Source of the DNA: an uncultured bacterium
GTDB taxonomy: Bacteria > Actinomycetota > Coriobacteriia > Coriobacteriales > Coriobacteriaceae
Assembly: GCA_905215945.1 (NCBI GenBank)
Contig: CAJMRZ010000075.1
Span: 1-7,004 of the forward strand
Direction: 5' to 3'
Length of the DNA: 7,004 nucleotides
Shown: piece by piece, positions 1 through 5,747 of the stretch
How the letters are laid out: the number at the start of each line of letters is the position of its first letter
How positions within the stretch are numbered: position 1 is the first letter of the stretch
Translations under genes and position numbers: made by a program
The notes under the pieces: model-generated
Told to the model about the DNA's origin: nothing
Database searches by the model: none
What the model saw: the letters and a program-made list of their open reading frames with translations, nothing else

Positions 1-373
1 CTGCCTCTGTAGTGGCGGCACTAGCTGCAGGCGCGCTCCCGGAATCCGAAACCTCGGCGCCGCTCTGCTCAGCGGTACCGCTCGCAAGCGCTGCGTCCTC
101 GCCTGGCGTCGTAGCCTGAGCCACAGCGTCGGTAATGCCCTCGGCACCCTCGGCCCACAGCTGAGCCGGCGTGGTGCTGAAGGCCATCGCGAAGGCCAGG
201 AATGCCACCAGGCCGCGCTTGGCTACGCCGCGTGCAATCGCGCCACGGCGATGCAGCGAGGCGCGCTCGCGCTCGTCCTCAAACATATCCATTTGTCCCC
301 CATTGTCTGTACTTGGAGCATTGCCCAGCGGCTGCCCCACGTCATCGCGCATGTTACGCTCGAGTTCCCCCAT
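1..373 (-). CDS. Secreted cell-surface protein, N-terminal part only (gene runs off the left edge)
   Basis: An open frame of 124 codons has no stop before the window edge. It starts at an ATG (371-373) preceded by AAGGAG (381-386) at 7-nt spacing. Residues 1-43 are charged and cytoplasmic in character. A basic stretch (residues 41-53, including KRG) then leads into a hydrophobic segment (about 54-65), and a small-residue region ends near QLWAEG (71-76), a likely signal peptidase site. After this the sequence is low-complexity, rich in Ala, Ser, Thr, Gly and Glu, as in linkers of large Gram-positive surface proteins. Long N-terminal extensions before the signal peptide are common in such proteins. 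A start at Met28 or Met30 is possible but has no comparable ribosome site. The leader resembles a cobalamin riboswitch, so a corrinoid-related surface role is inferred. The functional domains lie outside the window. Confidence 0.8.
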   Translation of the reverse strand, partial: MGELERNMRDDVGQPLGNAPSTDNGGQMDMFEDERERASLHRRGAIARGVAKRGLVAFLAFAMAFSTTPAQLWAEGAEGITDAVAQATTPGEDAALASGTAEQSGAEVSDSGSAPAASAATTEA

Positions 374-465
374 CGGGGTCCTCCTTCCCTCCAGAGCCCT
401 ATGCACACCGGCGGCATACGCCGCAGCCGCATGCAAGATGGGAGGCGATCCGACTTAACCTTAAC
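374..465 (-). promoter_or_regulatory. Leader between riboswitch and start codon (possible expression platform)
   Basis: This stretch holds a compact hairpin at 411-424 (5-bp GCGGC/GCCGC stem, GTAT loop on the minus strand) and the ribosome site AAGGAG at 381-386. No T-run follows the hairpin, so a transcription terminator is not evident. The minus-strand GGGCTC at 394-399 lies just upstream of the ribosome site. It could pair with GAGCC (466-470), which is also the 3' arm of the aptamer's outer stem. That competition would allow translational control; this is inference. Confidence 0.3.
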
Positions 466-612
466 GGCTCAGGCGCGTCGTCCGATCTGCGACGCGAACA
501 TCCCGAGCCAAGAGGAATTACGGTTACTGGTACAGCCGGGGACTTGCACCCCGATTCTCCCAAACGCGCAGGAAAACCGCGCGTTCGTGCGTCTCCGCAC
601 CACCATCTAGGC
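466..612 (-). promoter_or_regulatory. Probable cobalamin riboswitch (aptamer)
   Basis: Read on the minus strand, this leader follows the order of the cobalamin (RF00174-type) aptamer. A GGTGGTGC segment (about 600-607) comes first. Next is a hairpin with a 7-bp stem (563-569 with 579-585), then GGGA and the signature GGGGTGCAAGTCCCC (538-552). After it come CTGTACC and AGTAACCGTAA (about 518-535), which match the consensus CTGxCCCGCAACTGTAA in spacing. Then GGCTCGGGATGTTCGC resembles the AGTCAGGATACCTGCC block. The 3' end is a two-level stem: an inner 6-bp stem (475-480 with 490-495, 9-nt loop) and an outer GGCTC/GAGCC (505-509 with 466-470). It sits upstream of the partial surface-protein gene. 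Several positions deviate from consensus, and the call was made by eye. Confidence 0.65.
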
Positions 613-617
613 CATCG

Positions 618-646
618 ATTATTACCGTCAAAATGGTATCACGCAA
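618..646 (-). promoter_or_regulatory. Candidate promoter for the riboswitch/surface-protein transcript
   Basis: On the minus strand, a -35-like TTGCGT (641-646) is separated by 17 nt from AATAAT (618-623), a 5-of-6 match to the -10 consensus. Transcription would begin just before the proposed aptamer. The -35 match is weak. Between here and the kinase stop at 724 I see only a weak AT-rich 6-bp hairpin with one mismatch (about 682-697) followed by CTTTT, which may or may not terminate the kinase transcript. Confidence 0.3.
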
Positions 647-723
647 AAGGACCCCGCACACAGGCGAAGCCCAAGGTAAAAGCTATTGTTTGCGATAGGA
701 AAATGCGGTGACGGTCGCAGCCT

Positions 724-2487
724 CTAGTGTTTGCCGCCGTGACTGTTGAGCCAGATATTGCGGCCCAGCATAAGCGCCAGCACCAGCGCGCTCACGTAGC
801 CCATAAAGCCAATGACCGGGATACCAAACACAACCGGCTCGATGCGTGCGTAGTACACCACCGACGAACCGATAAACAGGCCGGCGATAACGATAGCCAT
901 CGACATGCGGTCGATAATTCCGCCCAGCTGTCGCAGTGCCTTATCGCTGCTCATGATCTGCGTGTTCACCTTAAGCTGGCCGCGCGTAAGCATGCGCGAA
1001 GCCAGCCCCAGGTACTCAGCCGCCTCGAGTGAGCCCTTCGCTGCGCGATAGCTGCTCGCGGCAAAGTCGCGGCTCATCTCGCGCATGCGGGCATAGATGC
1101 TCTTCTCGTTTTTGATATGAGCCTGAATGATCTGGATCATGTTGACGTTGGGCATGTACTCGGTCAGCAAACCCTCGAGCGTCACCATGCCGCGCGCGAA
1201 CATCGTCACCACGCTCGGCAGCTCAACGTCATTCTTACGCGCGAGGTTTAACAGCGAGGTCAAAAACTCGCCGATATCCAGATCCTTCAGGTCAAGGCCC
1301 GCAAAGTCAGCCACGATAAAGTCCAAATCGGACAAAAAGGCCGAATGATCGAGCTCAGCCGAGTCGCCACGCGTCACGGCGAAGCGCATGAGCGAATCCT
1401 TGAGCTTGGGCACGTCACCCTCGGCCACGGCGAAAATCATGTCCTTAACGATGCCACGATCGTGGCTCGACATGCGTCCGACCATGCCCAAGTCGATAAA
1501 GTAAACGATGCCGTCCTTGAGAATGATGTTTCCCGCATGCGGGTCGGCATGGAAAAAGCCGTCGTCGAGCACCTGCGTCGAGTAGTCCTCGACAATCGCA
1601 GCACCGATCTTTTCCAAGTCATAGCCCTCGGCCACCAAGCGTTCAGGATCGGCGATCGAAATGCCGTCGACGTAGTCCATAACCACCACGTGCTCGGTGC
1701 ACAGGTCCAGATAGGATTTAGGGCACGTCACGCCATGAACGCTCTTATGGAACTCGTAGAAGTCGTTGAGGTTTTTGGCCTCGGCCAAAAAGTTGGTCTC
1801 CTCGCGAAACGAGGTCCACAACTCCTCGACTACGCCGTGCAGGTCAACGAATTGATCGGTGTTGACAAACTTGGAAACGATGCGCACCACCGAGCGAATG
1901 ATATCGATGTCCTGTGCCATAACCTGCTGCGCACCGGGGCGCTGCACCTTGACGGCCACGTCCTCGCCCGTCACCAGACGAGCGCGGTGCACCTGCGCGA
2001 GCGATGCGCTACCAAGCGGGTTGGGGTCGATCGCATCGAACATCTCCCCCAGGCGCAGGCCGTATTCTTCTTCCAGACAGCTGAGTACGACCTCGTACGG
2101 CACCGGCTCCACGTCGGAGCGCAGACGACGCAGCTCGTCGCAAAAGCGTTGCGGCAGAATCTCGGACCGGTTGGCCAAAATCTGCCCCATCTTGACGAAC
2201 ATGGGGCCGAGTTCCTCGAGCAGGCGGCGCAAACGAACCGGCGTGAGGTTATCCCACACGCGGTACTTTTTGACCAGGCGAACAATCTGCCCAATGCGTT
2301 CGCGACGACCCGCCGGCGTGAGCTGGTATTCCTCGTCCGGCGCCATCGCGTCGGGCTCCTCGGGCACCATATCGACAGCGCGCGGCTTCTTGCGAGCGCC
2401 CGAGACGGCGGCGTCGACCTCATCGACAACCGCCGCCTCGTCACCCAGAGGATCTAGATTGTTGTAATCGGTGGTGGAATCTGCCAT
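724..2487 (-). CDS. ABC1/UbiB (AarF/ADCK) family atypical protein kinase-like protein
   Basis: This 587-residue protein has the family motifs in order. An acidic leader covers about 1-60. The KxGQ motif KMGQ is at 99-102. The GSASLAQVH loop (159-167) replaces the usual kinase glycine loop, and AVKVQ has the ATP-site Lys180. FREETNFLAEAKN spans 227-239, the hinge-like MDYVDG 270-275, the catalytic loop HADPHAGN 313-320, and the metal-binding DLG 332-334. Two C-terminal membrane segments (about 528-547 and 553-575) form a hairpin anchor. Family members support isoprenoid-quinone or lipid metabolism through ATPase-like activity. The substrate here is unknown, and ubiquinone synthesis is unlikely in a Gram-positive anaerobe, so I give no ubiB symbol. 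All catalytic residues look intact. The start lies 8 nt after the phasin-like gene's stop, with only a weak ribosome site (GAAGAGG) inside that gene, which suggests translational coupling. Confidence 0.93.
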   Translation of the reverse strand: MADSTTDYNNLDPLGDEAAVVDEVDAAVSGARKKPRAVDMVPEEPDAMAPDEEYQLTPAGRRERIGQIVRLVKKYRVWDNLTPVRLRRLLEELGPMFVKMGQILANRSEILPQRFCDELRRLRSDVEPVPYEVVLSCLEEEYGLRLGEMFDAIDPNPLGSASLAQVHRARLVTGEDVAVKVQRPGAQQVMAQDIDIIRSVVRIVSKFVNTDQFVDLHGVVEELWTSFREETNFLAEAKNLNDFYEFHKSVHGVTCPKSYLDLCTEHVVVMDYVDGISIADPERLVAEGYDLEKIGAAIVEDYSTQVLDDGFFHADPHAGNIILKDGIVYFIDLGMVGRMSSHDRGIVKDMIFAVAEGDVPKLKDSLMRFAVTRGDSAELDHSAFLSDLDFIVADFAGLDLKDLDIGEFLTSLLNLARKNDVELPSVVTMFARGMVTLEGLLTEYMPNVNMIQIIQAHIKNEKSIYARMREMSRDFAASSYRAAKGSLEAAEYLGLASRMLTRGQLKVNTQIMSSDKALRQLGGIIDRMSMAIVIAGLFIGSSVVYYARIEPVVFGIPVIGFMGYVSALVLALMLGRNIWLNSHGGKH

Positions 2488-2495
2488 CTGCGCTG

Positions 2496-2912
2496 CTACT
2501 CGGCCTCTTCGGTATCCTTCGCATCGTCGGGCTCAACGGACTCGACGGGCACCGAGGTCACGTTGTCCTCGACCGAATCGACGATGTCGCGCACATGGGC
2601 CAGGAAGGCCGTGCGCTCGGGGGCGGTCATAACGCGGACGCGGGCAAGGATGAGCTCGTCGAGCACGCGCTGGGCCGCGGTCTCGCCCTGCATGCCCAAG
2701 CGCTCGGTCAGATCGGAGATGGTACCGCCGGCCTGCTCGAACATGTCGGACACACTGCGGGCGATATCGGGGGTGGCGGTGTCCTTGCGGACCTGCTCGC
2801 CTTTGGTGTTAAGGTCGTCGAGGACCTTCTTGCCGCCTTCGACAGCAACGGCGGCAGCGCCAAAGCCAACGTTGATGGCGCCGTTAACAAGCTGATCGAG
2901 TTTCATAACCAT
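2496..2912 (-). CDS. Small phasin-like helical protein, paired with the UbiB-like kinase
   Basis: This 138-residue protein starts at the ATG 2910-2912, preceded by GGAG (2919-2922) at 6-nt spacing. The frame extends to a TTG at 2922-2924, but that codon overlaps the ribosome site and is rejected. The N-terminal region (about 5-35) is a Gly/Ala/Val-rich amphipathic helix. The middle (about 36-115) is predicted helical, with heptad-like hydrophobic spacing. The tail (120-138) is acidic. This layout resembles phasin or PHA-granule-associated small proteins, which bind lipid surfaces or act as coiled-coil adaptors. No catalytic motif is visible. Tight coupling to the kinase suggests a partner or regulator of it. 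The phasin label rests on overall character, not on a diagnostic motif. Confidence 0.85.
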   Translation of the reverse strand: MVMKLDQLVNGAINVGFGAAAVAVEGGKKVLDDLNTKGEQVRKDTATPDIARSVSDMFEQAGGTISDLTERLGMQGETAAQRVLDELILARVRVMTAPERTAFLAHVRDIVDSVEDNVTSVPVESVEPDDAKDTEEAE

Positions 2913-2918
2913 GGTTGT

Positions 2919-2922
2919 CTCC
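2919..2922 (-). promoter_or_regulatory. Ribosome-binding site that fixes the phasin-like start
   Basis: The minus-strand GGAG lies 6 nt before the ATG at 2912. It overlaps the in-frame TTG at 2924, so translation should begin at the ATG, giving 138 rather than 142 residues. Confidence 0.7.
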
Positions 2923-2947
2923 AATCACAAACAACTGCATTGGCGTT

Positions 2948-2977
2948 CTTGTACCCAAGATTGAGTGAAAGCGACAA
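2948..2977 (-). promoter_or_regulatory. Candidate promoter for the phasin-like/kinase operon
   Basis: On the minus strand, TTGTCG (2972-2977, 4 of 6 to the -35 consensus) is followed after 18 nt by TACAAG (2948-2953, 4 of 6 to the -10). It lies in the 99-nt gap between the pepD stop and the phasin-like start, about 35 nt before the start codon. No convincing terminator for pepD is present in this gap, so read-through from pepD is also possible. Confidence 0.35.
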
Positions 2978-3011
2978 AGCGTTTTAGCGCTATTCGATCG
3001 ACGGGAAATCC

Positions 3012-4535
3012 CTACCTCACGTTGTCGTTCATCGCGAAAGAGTTCTTCATGGCGCAGCTCGTGGTGTAAAGCACCTTGCCCAGCAGGGCATCGGTCTCCA
3101 CGCGAACACGCTCGGCAAAGGCCTCGTTGGCGCGTGCAAGCTCGGCAGGCACCTCGACCTCGGGCAGAGCGGCTACGGCAGCGTCGACGTCATGGATCTG
3201 CTTGTGGCCCATGCCACCGACCTTCTCCTGATAGTCCTCCACAGCGCGGCCGCACTCATGGAAGCGGACGTCGGCCAGGGCGCCGATCAGGCGGTTGGCC
3301 CAGTAGAAGTTTTCGGACGTCACGCGAGCCTGCGTGTCGGCATAGTACTCGGGCATGGTCTCGACGTTGGCGTACAGCGGAACCAGCGCGTTAAACGAGT
3401 TGGAGCCAAAGGCCATCCACTGCACGGCGCGGTAGGCCGGCTGCGCATAGGGACGCAGCTGCAACACGGCGAGCTGGCTGTTGCGATTGATGCCGATGGG
3501 GCGATAGGCGCCACGCGTAGCGGGCGTGCCCTTGCTGCCGTAGCAGTCGTACTCCGTGCCCTGGTAGTGGCTCGAAAGCACGTACTTGATGTCCTCGATG
3601 GTCACCTTGCGCTCGGGCACACGGCTCCAGGGGATGTCGTCGCTCTCGGGCGTGTAGTCGGCATCGGGGCCGTCCCACACGTCGCCGGGGTTGAGACAGC
3701 GCTGCATGTACCACGCGCGCGGCGTGTTGTAGACGTGGTCGCTGTCGCTGTGCGAGCCAAAGGCCTCGCGCGGGTTAAAGACCGCAGCCGGGCCGTCGCC
3801 CTCGACGCCCAGCGTCAGGTCCAGATGCCACTCGGCCATCCAGGCGCGCAGGTCGGCCGAGCACATGTGGTCGGTCTGGGCGCCCTCGGCGTCATCCAGG
3901 TCAAAGCTGTCGATACCCAGCTGGTTGGGCATGGTCACATAGGCGTCGTCAGGCACGCGCTTGGCAATCCAGTGGTGACCACCGATGGTCTCGAGCCACC
4001 AGATCTCGTCCACATCACTAAAGGCGATGCCGTTGTTCTCGTAGGTGCCGTAGCGCTCGAGCAGGTCGCCCAGGATGCGCACGCCGTCGCGGGCGGACTT
4101 GGCATACGGCAGGACCAGGGTCACCATGTCCTCCTCGCCCAGGCCACCAGGCTGCGCCGGCACATAGCCGTCCTCGCCCTCGTTGCCCTTGGCGGGCACG
4201 TAGTCCACGAGCGGATCGGCGCCGCGAACGCGCTCATTGGTGGTGAGCGTCTCGGTTGCAGACATGCCCACATTGAGCTCGTTGAAACCGGCCTCGGCCC
4301 AGATGCCGTGGCCCGGGACAACATCGGGGACGCTCGTATAGCGCATGGGATTATCGGGCAGTTCAACGGTCAGGTGACTCAGGACGCTCGTGTAGACGCG
4401 CGGCTGCTCGTCGGGATGCACCACGCGCATACGCTTGGGCTCAAACACCCCGTTGGACGAGTCCTCGTTGCGGGCGACAAGCGTCGACCCGTCGTAGCTT
4501 GCGTTCTTACCGACCAGAATCGTTGTGCACGGCAT
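3012..4535 (-). CDS. pepD: C69-family dipeptidase (PepD-type)
   Basis: This 507-residue N-terminal-nucleophile hydrolase cleaves dipeptides with broad specificity. The N-terminus MPCTTILVGK, then YDGST (14-18) and ARNED (21-25), is the C69 (formerly U34) signature. Cys3 is the expected nucleophile, exposed after removal of Met-Pro. AGFNELNVGMSATET (about 82-96) and the DEIWWLETIGGHHW block (about 176-189) are further family hallmarks. There is no signal peptide or membrane segment, so it is cytosolic and would use imported or turnover peptides. The start is the ATG at 4535, with AAGGAGG 6 nt upstream. The in-frame ATG at 4541 directly abuts that site and is rejected. The protein is slightly longer than the roughly 470 residues typical of Lactobacillus PepD. 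It is transcribed separately from folD, because a terminator intervenes. Confidence 0.93.
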   Translation of the reverse strand: MPCTTILVGKNASYDGSTLVARNEDSSNGVFEPKRMRVVHPDEQPRVYTSVLSHLTVELPDNPMRYTSVPDVVPGHGIWAEAGFNELNVGMSATETLTTNERVRGADPLVDYVPAKGNEGEDGYVPAQPGGLGEEDMVTLVLPYAKSARDGVRILGDLLERYGTYENNGIAFSDVDEIWWLETIGGHHWIAKRVPDDAYVTMPNQLGIDSFDLDDAEGAQTDHMCSADLRAWMAEWHLDLTLGVEGDGPAAVFNPREAFGSHSDSDHVYNTPRAWYMQRCLNPGDVWDGPDADYTPESDDIPWSRVPERKVTIEDIKYVLSSHYQGTEYDCYGSKGTPATRGAYRPIGINRNSQLAVLQLRPYAQPAYRAVQWMAFGSNSFNALVPLYANVETMPEYYADTQARVTSENFYWANRLIGALADVRFHECGRAVEDYQEKVGGMGHKQIHDVDAAVAALPEVEVPAELARANEAFAERVRVETDALLGKVLYTTSCAMKNSFAMNDNVR

Positions 4536-4541
4536 GCGCAT

Positions 4542-4548
4542 CCTCCTT
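4542..4548 (-). promoter_or_regulatory. Ribosome-binding site that fixes the pepD start
   Basis: The minus-strand AAGGAGG is followed directly by one ATG (4539-4541) and, after 6 nt, by a second in-frame ATG (4533-4535). The spacing favours the second. It places the nucleophile Cys at position 3, as expected for a family with very short propeptides. Confidence 0.8.
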
Positions 4549-4616
4549 GAGCGAAGAAATCAAACGGCAACAGTGTATCGCTTCGGAGCAGAAAGGGCGA
4601 AACCACGGCACCGGCA

Positions 4617-4677
4617 ACCCCTGTGGTCAAAAAATGCCAAATATGAGTACTGTCACCAATTTAGTAACAGCATTTTT
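4617..4677 (+). repeat. Left copy of an inverted ~60-bp repeat element
   Basis: This copy contains a 22-bp block (4628-4649, beginning CAAAAAATGCC and ending ATGAGTA) that is identical to the reverse complement of 4826-4847. Similarity continues on both sides. CCCC and GTGG precede the block, with one extra T in this copy. TGT, CCAA, TAGT and ACA follow at the same spacing. Within this copy CTGTCAC (4650-4656) and GTAACAG (4664-4670) form an imperfect palindrome. It lies about 80 nt upstream of the pepD start, a position suited to a regulatory site. Confidence 0.75.
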
Positions 4678-4743
4678 GCTACGCATGGGTGCCGGAAGTC
4701 TACATTTGTTCAAAAATTAGATGATGTAATTCCCCATAGGTCC

Positions 4744-4787
4744 AATAAAATAGGCTCTCTATCGATAATAAATATCGTTAGAGAGCC
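4744..4787 (-). terminator. Rho-independent terminator for the fchA-folD transcript
   Basis: An inverted repeat at 4753-4787 pairs 15 bases on each side with a single T-T mismatch and a 5-nt loop. The stem base is GGCTCTCT/AGAGAGCC. On the minus strand it is followed by TATTTTATT, a usable U-rich tract; on the plus strand only AAATTAACC follows. It therefore acts mainly leftward, about 100 nt after the folD stop. A possible pepD promoter lies just downstream: TCTAAT (4716-4721), 5 of 6 to the -10, with a poor -35 (4740-4745). Confidence 0.75.
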
Positions 4788-4796
4788 AAATTAACC

Positions 4797-4857
4797 TAAA
4801 ATATATGTGACTATCTTGGCAACACTACTCATATTTGGCATTTTTTGTCCACGGGGT
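4797..4857 (-). repeat. Right copy of the inverted ~60-bp repeat element
   Basis: This is the inverted partner of 4617-4677, with the 22-bp identical core at 4826-4847. It sits between the folD stop and the terminator hairpin, so the folD 3' UTR would contain this copy. Together the two copies bound a 241-bp segment with the hairpin inside. No transposase, and no target duplication that I can recognise, accompanies it. Confidence 0.75.
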
Positions 4858-4862
4858 ATAGA
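4835..4862 (+). promoter_or_regulatory. Possible plus-strand promoter in the right repeat copy
   Basis: TTGGCA (4835-4840, 5 of 6 to the -35 consensus) lies 16 nt before TATAGA (4857-4862, 4 of 6 to the -10). It would transcribe rightward, antisense to the 3' end of folD. The -35 is within the conserved repeat core and the -10 lies at its edge. The left copy has the same TTGGCA on the minus strand, but no good -10 follows at the right spacing. Confidence 0.3.
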
Positions 4863-4890
4863 ACTAACCCCTCAAACAGCTTCAAAACGC

Positions 4891-5745
4891 CTATTTCGAT
4901 GCGCGCTCGGCCGCTTCGATCACGTGTTTGGCGAGAATCGCCGTTGTCACGGCGCCCACGCCGCCCGGCACGGGGGTGATGGCACCAACAACCGGCTCCG
5001 CGGCAACAAAATCGACGTCACCCACCAGCTTGCCAGCGTCCTCATCCCAGTTAATGCCCACATCAATGATCGTCTGGTCCTCGCGAACGGCATCCACGCC
5101 AATCGTGCGCGCGCGTCCAACGGCGGCAACCACAATATCAGCCGCACGGCACTCGGCAGCAAGGTCGCGCGTATGCGTATGGCACGTCGTCACGGTTGCG
5201 TTGCGCGCCGTAAGCATGGCGGCAACAGGACGCCCGATCACCAGCGAGCGCCCGACCACAGCAACCTTAGCTCCATCCAGCTCAACGCCATAATGATCCA
5301 GCAAAGCAAGCACGGCTTCGGCTGTGCAGGGGGCAAAACCCTCACCGCGCCCCGAAAGCGTGGTGAGCAGCGAAGCCGGCGTCATGGAGTCAACGTCCTT
5401 GGCGGGATCGAGCGCTGCGGCGACGGCGTTCTCGTCAAGGCCGGCGGGCAGCGGGCGGAACATCAGACAGCCATGGACAGCCGAATCGGTATTGATGTCC
5501 TCGATGGCCGTCAACAACTCTTCTTGCGAAACACCGGCAGAAAGCAAAACGCGACGAGCCTCAATCCCCACTTTTTCGCAGCGCTTGAGCGCACCGCGCT
5601 CGTAGGATAGGTCGTCCTCGCGCTCGCCCACGCGAACGATGGCGAGCGTCGGCACAACGCCGCGCTCACGCAAAGCGGCACAGCGAACAGCAAGTTCCTC
5701 GGTCAGCGCGCGAGCAACAGGAGCACCCTTCAGTAGCTCAGCCAT
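4891..5745 (-). CDS. folD: FolD-type methylenetetrahydrofolate dehydrogenase, probably lacking cyclohydrolase activity
   Basis: This 284-residue protein has the normal FolD length and fold order. It should oxidise 5,10-methylene-THF to methenyl-THF with NAD(P)+ in the cytosol. The C-terminal dinucleotide-binding half has GRSLVIGRP (165-173), DVGIN (228-232), GDVDF (242-246) and PVPGGVG (258-264). The N-terminal substrate half keeps KDVDS (116-120, catalytic-site Asp119) and PCT (139-141). Two key cyclohydrolase residues are missing. In the YxxxK motif Tyr48 is kept but the Lys position is Ala52, and the Gln of VQLPLP is Phe96 (MFRPLP). The start at 5745 is 2 nt after the fchA stop, with GAGAGG 6 nt before it. 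The longer frame to 5811 would overlap fchA and add an unrelated Arg-rich leader. The adjacent cyclohydrolase gene fits a dehydrogenase-only role. Confidence 0.93.
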   Translation of the reverse strand: MAELLKGAPVARALTEELAVRCAALRERGVVPTLAIVRVGEREDDLSYERGALKRCEKVGIEARRVLLSAGVSQEELLTAIEDINTDSAVHGCLMFRPLPAGLDENAVAAALDPAKDVDSMTPASLLTTLSGRGEGFAPCTAEAVLALLDHYGVELDGAKVAVVGRSLVIGRPVAAMLTARNATVTTCHTHTRDLAAECRAADIVVAAVGRARTIGVDAVREDQTIIDVGINWDEDAGKLVGDVDFVAAEPVVGAITPVPGGVGAVTTAILAKHVIEAAERASK

Positions 5746-5747
5746 GG

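Noticed and set aside
682..697. Terminator hairpin after the kinase gene
   Set aside because: The stem is only 6 bp, AT-rich and has a C-A mismatch. The following CTTTT is short, so the support is too weak to list as a feature.
202..711. Plus-strand open frame (169 codons) across the left leader region
   Set aside because: It overlaps the riboswitch-like leader and the minus-strand surface-protein start. The translation is Arg/Pro/His-rich without domain character.
1345..2457. Long plus-strand open frame (370 codons) opposite the UbiB-like kinase gene
   Set aside because: It is antisense to a gene with intact kinase motifs, its composition is that of a shadow frame, and no ribosome site precedes it.
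3192..4550. Long plus-strand open frame (452 codons) opposite pepD
   Set aside because: It lies fully antisense to a confident C69 peptidase gene. Its translation is rich in His, Val, Ala and Gly, as expected from the complement of GC-rich codons, with no recognisable motif or ribosome site.
4617..4857. Insertion sequence or complete transposon
   Set aside because: The inverted arms resemble terminal repeats, but there is no transposase frame inside and I could not see a target-site duplication. I kept it only as a paired repeat element.
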